Assembly: GCA_964496075.1 (NCBI GenBank)
Contig: CAZBXB010000037.1
Span: 1 to 6,653, forward strand
DNA: 6,653 nucleotides
Direction of reading: 5' to 3'
Source: UBA1372 sp964496075
GTDB taxonomy: Bacteria; Patescibacteriota; Microgenomatia; UBA12405
Part shown: positions 6,591 to 6,653 of the stretch, piece after piece
How the letters are laid out: every line of letters begins with the position of its first letter
How positions within the stretch are numbered: position 1 is the stretch's first letter
Translations under genes and position numbers: made by a program
The notes under the pieces: generated by a model
Databases searched by the model: none
What the model was told of the DNA's origin: nothing
What the model saw: only the letters and a program-made list of their open reading frames with translations

Positions 6591-6640
6591 CCTGAGCCCG
6601 TTCGGCACTTCGACGCTGCTCAGTGCAGGCTACGCTCAGG
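6591..6640. repeat. GC-rich REP-like imperfect palindrome
   Basis: CCTGAGC (6591-6597) pairs with GCTCAGG (6634-6640), and on the same axis GCACT (6605-6609) pairs with AGTGC (6622-6626), leaving a 12-base loop and an internal mismatch bulge. A second GCTCAG at 6618-6623 allows an alternative pairing. G+C is 33 of 50 bases, against obviously AT-rich flanks. Sequences of this look (CTGAGC arms with TTCGAC inside) resemble dispersed extragenic palindromes. Only one copy is in the window, so mobility is inferred from the look and the composition. The element probably extends to the window end (6653). Confidence 0.6.
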
Positions 6641-6653
6641 GTAAACTCCGCCG

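Noticed and set aside
6591..6640. Rho-independent terminator
   Set aside because: The palindrome has a bulged stem and no T run on either side, and it lies in an open reading frame rather than after a gene.

Overview
The window is AT-rich, gene-dense bacterial DNA. UGA, UAG and UAA all act as stops: two pairs of genes overlap as ATGA, with UGA ending the upstream gene. None of the three gene starts that have visible upstream sequence carries a convincing Shine-Dalgarno motif. The genes are divergent members of their families. This fits a poorly characterised lineage, perhaps a Candidate Phyla Radiation-type bacterium, but no marker here fixes the taxonomy and that placement is a guess.

Layout, left to right. 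(1) 1-1437: two divergently transcribed members of the KsgA/Erm rRNA adenine dimethyltransferase family on either side of a very AT-rich spacer of about 115 bp. The left one (minus) is broken by a one-base frameshift near the window edge. The right one (plus) is full length. (2) 1421-2276: a stretch without intact genes. It is a graveyard holding a clearly recognisable but heavily decayed histidine phosphatase gene (RHGE and C-terminal THYDLI motifs, three frameshifts, internal stops) followed by a second small decayed reading frame, both on the minus strand. (3) 2405-4782: a plus-strand, translationally coupled pair, a divergent Cys/Met-metabolism-type PLP enzyme and an alanine racemase family protein. 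(4) 4760-6552: a minus-strand, translationally coupled pair, a D-Ala-D-Ala-ligase-like ATP-grasp protein and, downstream, a GT-A type glycosyltransferase with a DSD motif. This pair converges on the racemase with a 23 bp overlap. (5) 6591-6640: a GC-rich imperfect palindrome of REP type, lying where the N-terminal domain of the ATP-grasp gene should be encoded.

How the genes may work together: a racemase making a D-amino acid, an ATP-grasp ligase of the Ddl type, a PLP enzyme and a glycosyltransferase suggest cell-envelope or small peptide/amino-acid metabolism. Both the racemase and the ligase lack residues that are normally conserved, so the substrates may not be D-alanine. The two rRNA methyltransferase-like genes may be housekeeping (KsgA) or resistance-like (Erm), and sequence alone does not settle this. 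No CRISPR array, tRNA, rRNA or transposase gene was seen.
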